Origin: Bacteroidales bacterium UBA4417
GTDB taxonomy: Bacteria; Bacteroidota; Bacteroidia; Bacteroidales; UBA4417
Assembly: GCA_002389705.1 (NCBI GenBank)
Contig: DGQJ01000155.1
Span: 10,304 to 18,200, forward strand
Reading direction: 5' to 3'
Length of the DNA: 7,897 bases
In this document: positions 4,641 through 7,897 of the stretch, in pieces
Layout of the letters: every line of letters starts with the position of its first letter
Numbering within the stretch: the stretch's first letter is position 1
Position numbers and translations under genes: made by a program
Notes under the pieces: generated by a model
The model's database searches: none
Told to the model about the DNA's origin: nothing
The model's input: only the letters and a program-made list of their open reading frames with translations

Positions 4641-6284
4641 ATGAAAAGAAAACTACTGCTTTCGTTTTCAGCAGCACTGTTAAGCACAGGTCTTATGGCT
4701 GGTGGAATTATGACAAACACTAACCAAAGTGCAGCATATGCCCGTATGCTTGCCAGGAATGCTTCGTTGAGTATCGATGGCGTTTATTATAATCCTGCCG
4801 GCTTAACCAAGCTTCGCAATGGATTTCACCTGTCGCTTAACAACCAATCCATTTTCCAGGTTAAAGATGTAAATAACGATTACCTTTACTTACATGGAGC
4901 ACCCAATGCCAAATACACCGGCGACGTTACTGCACCTTTTTTCCCTGGCATTTATGCAGCGTATAAGGTAAACAAACTGGCTATATCTTTTGGTTTCAAT
5001 CCGGTTGGCGGAGGGGGAGGTGCCCAGTATGATACAGGGTTGCCATCATTTGAGATGCCGATTTCTGATTTAAAACCTAAGCTAGCCCCAGGATTTGGCG
5101 TAAGTGATTACAAGGCCGATATTAATTTCGAAGGCACTTCGATATTTTTTGGCTACCAGTTTGGTGTATCGTACGAAATAAACCCGGCAGTGTCGCTTTT
5201 TGCAGGTGTTCGGCTTGTTACCGCCAAAAATACCTACAAAGGTTCCATTACCAATATTATGATTAACCCGACAAAAAACACTTCATTTACATCAGGAGAT
5301 TTTATACGTGCTGACGATCAAAAGTTTAGTTCAGAAGGAACTGCTTATTATACAGCTGTAGCTGCAAGCTATAATACTGCTGCTGCAGGTGCTGGTCAAC
5401 TTACTTCTGCAGGTTTGGGTGCTCTAACTTATGCGCAGGCATTTGAAGCAGGGTATATATCCGAAGCTCAGAAGAATGGTTTCGAAACTGCATTGGTTAA
5501 GGCTGGCCAACCTGTATCTACACCTATCAATACCTCGCAGGTTGTGTACACTTCAACAGCTGCTCAAGCTACCGCGGGGGCTGCTCAGATGACGGGGTTG
5601 CCAGTTGCAGCAAGTGATAAGTCAGTAGACGCTGTGCAGAAAGGTACCGGTTTTACCCCGATTATTGGCGGTAACTTTACCATTGCCGAAAAACTTACCC
5701 TGGCGGTGAAATACGAGTTCCTGACTAAAATTGAATTAACCAACGAAACCAAGGTTGATGGAACTGGCTCATTCCCTGATGGTGCAAAATCCAGATCGGA
5801 TATGCCTGCCTTACTCTCAATTGGCGCATCTTACCCCATAACCAAAAAATTATCAGCATCGTTAGGCTTTAATTACTATTTCGACAAGAGTGCCGATTAT
5901 GGCAAAAAAGACACCCTGGGCAACTATGTTTCCAATGAATCGGTTATCGATAAAAATTACTTCGAACTGGCACTCGGGCTTGAATATAACATTACCGACA
6001 AATTCCTGGTTTCGGCGGGATACCTGCGTGCGCAAACAGGTGTAACAGAATCGTACCAGAATGATCTCAGCTACAGCCTTACTTCGAACACCGTAGGCTT
6101 TGGCGGTCAGTACAAAATTTCGCCGGCTGTATCATTGAATCTCGGGAGTCTTTTTACTTTCTATTTAGACGATTCCAAATCTTTTAACCATAAACTTGGA
6201 AACACCTACATCCCGGTTAACGAAAAATATTCAAAATCAAACTGGCTGCTTGCTATAGGCCTTGATGTGACGATTGGTAAATAA
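4641..6284 (+). CDS. FadL/OmpP1/TodX-family outer-membrane transport protein
   Basis: 547 residues. Residues 1-20 are a signal peptide (MKRK, hydrophobic core, ending LMA). The mature N-terminus has the family hatch pattern: NQSAAYARMLARNAS (28-42), then DGVYYNPAGL (46-55) with the signature NPAG. Alternating strands through 547 fit a 14-strand FadL-type barrel. FadL proteins take long-chain fatty acids or other hydrophobic molecules across the outer membrane; the substrate here is unknown. At 547 residues it is about 100 longer than E. coli FadL, and the excess matches an Ala/Thr/Gly-rich stretch at 238-335, placed where a long surface loop would be expected. Ala codons there (residues 239-324) are 13 GCT, 8 GCA, 2 GCG and no GCC, whereas GCC is common elsewhere in the gene. 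The C-terminus (LDVTIGK) lacks the usual final aromatic residue. ATG at 4641 is the only start that keeps the signal peptide. The gene stands alone, with palindromes upstream and terminators downstream. Confidence 0.92.
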   Translation: MKRKLLLSFSAALLSTGLMAGGIMTNTNQSAAYARMLARNASLSIDGVYYNPAGLTKLRNGFHLSLNNQSIFQVKDVNNDYLYLHGAPNAKYTGDVTAPFFPGIYAAYKVNKLAISFGFNPVGGGGGAQYDTGLPSFEMPISDLKPKLAPGFGVSDYKADINFEGTSIFFGYQFGVSYEINPAVSLFAGVRLVTAKNTYKGSITNIMINPTKNTSFTSGDFIRADDQKFSSEGTAYYTAVAASYNTAAAGAGQLTSAGLGALTYAQAFEAGYISEAQKNGFETALVKAGQPVSTPINTSQVVYTSTAAQATAGAAQMTGLPVAASDKSVDAVQKGTGFTPIIGGNFTIAEKLTLAVKYEFLTKIELTNETKVDGTGSFPDGAKSRSDMPALLSIGASYPITKKLSASLGFNYYFDKSADYGKKDTLGNYVSNESVIDKNYFELALGLEYNITDKFLVSAGYLRAQTGVTESYQNDLSYSLTSNTVGFGGQYKISPAVSLNLGSLFTFYLDDSKSFNHKLGNTYIPVNEKYSKSNWLLAIGLDVTIGK

Positions 6285-6298
6285 TCGTTGCAAACGAT
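6284..6298 (+). repeat. Short hairpin directly after the FadL-like stop codon
   Basis: ATCGTT-GCA-AACGAT forms a perfect 6-bp stem with a 3-base loop. It begins at the last base of the TAA stop codon and abuts the large terminator that follows. It has no T run of its own, so it probably stabilises the 3' end or assists termination rather than acting alone. Confidence 0.45.
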
Positions 6299-6339
6299 AA
6301 CTAAAAAGTCCCGTTCGTATTGAGCGGGACTTTTTAGTT
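6299..6339. terminator. Strong bidirectional terminator between convergent genes
   Basis: Arms 6299-6316 and 6322-6339 pair over 18 positions with one G-T wobble around the 5-base loop GTATT. The inner part is G/C-rich (GTCCCG with CGGGAC), and runs of five A and five T flank it inside the stem. Each strand therefore shows a G/C hairpin followed by T residues. It ends the FadL-like transcript on the plus strand and lies 60 bases past the stop of the esterase gene on the minus strand. Confidence 0.9.
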
Positions 6340-6398
6340 TAAAGGATATGGGTATACTTATGATTGGTTGCTGGCAGGGAATACAGAGTTCGAAATAG

Positions 6399-7808
6399 CT
6401 ATTTTTTAATAAATTTCCCTTCGAAACGAACTTCACCGGCCATACACTTCAAAATATAAGATCCAGGTTTGAGGTTGCGTACATACACTTTATTGTTTGC
6501 GGGAGCTTTGATGTTTTTTACAACCTTGCCGTTAATATCCATAATGATCAGTGTATCGAAATGAGTTTTTCGGGTTGATTTAAAGGTAAGCTCGTTTGTG
6601 ACAGGGTTTGGATAGCAGGTAATTCCCTCATCCTGAACAGGATCGGCAAACGAAGTGATGTAATCGTTGAACAGCCATTGGTATGCTTCACTAAAAGCTT
6701 CGCTCCAGAGTTTTTCGTTATGCTTACCTCCGGCGACTACCTTGTTGAAGATATTTACCTGCGCAAAACCGAGTTTTACCAGTGAATCGTTCATGCGGTA
6801 CATATCGCCGGGAACATCAATTTCGCTGCTTTCGTCGGAGCCACATAGCTGGTAAATGCGCATGTTGTTTAGTTTACCGGCATCGTGGGTAAATTTCCAA
6901 ACACTGTCGGAAAACCAGTAGGAAGGCGAGAATATACCGGCTTTGCCAAATACCGATTGGTACCGAAGGGCCCCGAAATGCGAAATCAAGCCACCGAGCG
7001 AACTGCCCATGATGCCCGTGTTTTCGCGATCGGGGAGTGTGCGGTAGTTTTGGTCAACATAAGGTTTAAGCGTTTCGACGATGAATTGCATATATTTTTC
7101 ACCATCGCCGCCGCCATAGTCAGGATTTATCCAGGGTGTATATTCGCCGATGCGGTAATTCCCCCCGTTCTCAATACCAATTACAATAGGCACCTTTTTT
7201 CCTTGTGTTGCCAGGTTGTTCAGTGCTTCATCCACTTTCCATTCACCCGCAAACGAAGTTTGGTTATCGAAAAGGTTCTGCCCGTCGTGCATATACAGCA
7301 CCGGGTAAGCAAGCCCAGATGTTTCGTATCCGGGAGGCAGGTAAATCCATATTTTGCGGGTACGGTTCAACTGGGGCATGGAAAAATTACTGCTCATTAT
7401 TTTTACATTGGCAGCCGCAGTTGAGGTGTTGCTGCCGCCCCCGTCGGCCCAGTTATAAATGATAATACTTACCTGGCTGCTGCTGCCGAAGGTATATGTA
7501 CGGTCGGTGATTTCCTCGCCCGAAGCGCCTTTTTCGACTGTTTCCCACGAGCCCCTTGTGAATTTGTATTTAATAACTGTCCCGGCTGATTGTGCAGGCA
7601 GGGTAATGCTCCATTTCCCCTGTTCGTTTTTGTGCATTACATATTGTGCTGACCCTGGGTCCCAGTTTGTAAAATCGCCGGCGATATACAGGTTATCCTG
7701 CGGAGGTGTATTGGCAGGCAACGATTCAATTATAAAAGTTACCTGTGCCTGTAAACCTGGCAAAACGGTAACACAAAGCAAAAGGTTAAGAAATAATTTC
7801 CTGATCAT
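6399..7808 (-). CDS. Secreted esterase with CBM20-like module and type IX secretion tail
   Basis: 469 residues from ATG at 7808 to TAG at 6399. Residues 1-21 are a signal peptide (MIRK, hydrophobic core, GLQA). Residues about 23-118 form a starch-binding-like beta module: LYIAGDFTNWDPGSA (40-54), KWSITLP (65-71) and YKFTRGSWETVEKG (81-94), the pattern of CBM20/CBM48 folds. Residues about 135-382 are an esterase D-like alpha/beta hydrolase (PF00756 type): YLPPGYE (156-162), HDGQNLF (174-180), the nucleophile elbow GSSLGG (268-273, Ser270), a likely acid in GSDESSEID (323-331) and the histidine in GGKHNEKLW (360-368, His363). Residues about 395-469 are a type A Por sorting domain: YPNPV (399-403), two strands, and a basic KFIKK end. 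The protein should cross the outer membrane through the type IX system and be released or surface-anchored. Substrate is unknown: polysaccharide acyl groups (CE1-like) fit the binding module, a siderophore ester is an alternative. It converges on the FadL-like gene. Confidence 0.9.
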   Translation of the reverse strand: MIRKLFLNLLLCVTVLPGLQAQVTFIIESLPANTPPQDNLYIAGDFTNWDPGSAQYVMHKNEQGKWSITLPAQSAGTVIKYKFTRGSWETVEKGASGEEITDRTYTFGSSSQVSIIIYNWADGGGSNTSTAAANVKIMSSNFSMPQLNRTRKIWIYLPPGYETSGLAYPVLYMHDGQNLFDNQTSFAGEWKVDEALNNLATQGKKVPIVIGIENGGNYRIGEYTPWINPDYGGGDGEKYMQFIVETLKPYVDQNYRTLPDRENTGIMGSSLGGLISHFGALRYQSVFGKAGIFSPSYWFSDSVWKFTHDAGKLNNMRIYQLCGSDESSEIDVPGDMYRMNDSLVKLGFAQVNIFNKVVAGGKHNEKLWSEAFSEAYQWLFNDYITSFADPVQDEGITCYPNPVTNELTFKSTRKTHFDTLIIMDINGKVVKNIKAPANNKVYVRNLKPGSYILKCMAGEVRFEGKFIKK

Positions 7809-7820
7809 GACCTATGAATT

Positions 7821-7851
7821 TAAATTTATATCAGCCTCAATTTTGATGCAA
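7821..7851 (-). promoter_or_regulatory. Weak candidate promoter of the esterase gene
   Basis: On the minus strand TTG (7851-7849) is followed after 20 bases by TAAATTTA (7828-7821), one mismatch from TAnnTTTG. It would give a very short leader of about 10 bases. No better match lies between the start codon and the tandem repeat at 7860, though the true promoter could be further right or within the repeat. Confidence 0.3.
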
Positions 7852-7859
7852 GTTACAAA

Positions 7860-7897
7860 TTTCTGGTTTCAGATTTCTGGTTTCATGTTTCTGGTTT
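7860..7897. repeat. Degenerate 7/14-base tandem repeat at the right edge
   Basis: TTTCTGG occurs at 7860, 7874 and 7888, exactly 14 bases apart, alternating with TTTCAGA and TTTCATG. The whole stretch is therefore five TTTCNNN heptads plus a sixth cut by the window end. Read on the minus strand it is an (A/G)-rich NNNGAAA array. It lies 52 bases upstream of the esterase start codon and may continue beyond the window. Confidence 0.8.

Noticed and set aside
6885..7424. A 179-codon open frame on the plus strand
   Set aside because: It lies wholly antisense to the well-supported secreted esterase, its translation shows no recognisable domain, and it has no promoter. It is a shadow of the real gene.
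7860..7897. The right-edge repeat as a CRISPR array
   Set aside because: Units are 7 or 14 bases with no unique spacers of typical length and no cas genes nearby.

Overview
The window looks like ordinary chromosomal DNA from a member of the Bacteroidota, probably a Bacteroidales/Marinilabiliales-type marine or sediment lineage; the order is a guess. Four things support the phylum. Two intergenic regions carry the characteristic Bacteroidota promoter (TTG, 19 bases, TAnnTTTG). Start codons lack strong Shine-Dalgarno sequences. One protein ends in a type IX secretion (Por) sorting domain. The housekeeping proteins (S6, S20, RadC) read like Bacteroidota versions.

Layout from left to right. The 5' part of rpsF (ribosomal protein S6) runs off the left edge on the minus strand, with a clear promoter at 247-276. 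Next on the minus strand come an A/T-rich gene for an exported outer-membrane beta-barrel protein of unknown function (365-1564), a non-hydrolysing UDP-sugar 2-epimerase (wecB/wbpI type, 1659-2813) and radC (2884-3579). A strong hairpin terminator at 3639-3664 separates radC from a compact tRNA-Glu(UUC)-rpsT unit (4031 down to 3684), which appears to be transcribed from one promoter at 4050-4079.

A 600-base non-coding stretch (4032-4640) follows. It holds the tRNA promoter, an unusual inverted repeat made of two opposed -7-like elements, three palindromes and one or two candidate promoters. It leads into a plus-strand FadL/OmpP1-family outer-membrane transporter (4641-6284). That gene ends in two back-to-back hairpins, the second a strong bidirectional terminator shared with the convergent gene to its right. 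The convergent gene (6399-7808, minus) encodes a secreted alpha/beta-hydrolase esterase with an N-terminal starch-binding-like module and a C-terminal type IX secretion tail. The right edge carries a degenerate 7/14-base tandem repeat just upstream of the esterase.

The genes do not form one obvious pathway. They fall into translation (rpsF, tRNA-Glu, rpsT), envelope and surface functions (beta-barrel protein, epimerase, FadL-type channel, secreted esterase) and the poorly understood RadC. I found no CRISPR array, insertion sequence, toxin-antitoxin pair or defence cassette, and I do not claim a new system. The most interesting leads are the Ala-rich insert with divergent codon use in the FadL-like protein, the regulatory palindromes in front of it, the opposed -7 inverted repeat, and the heptad repeat at the right edge.
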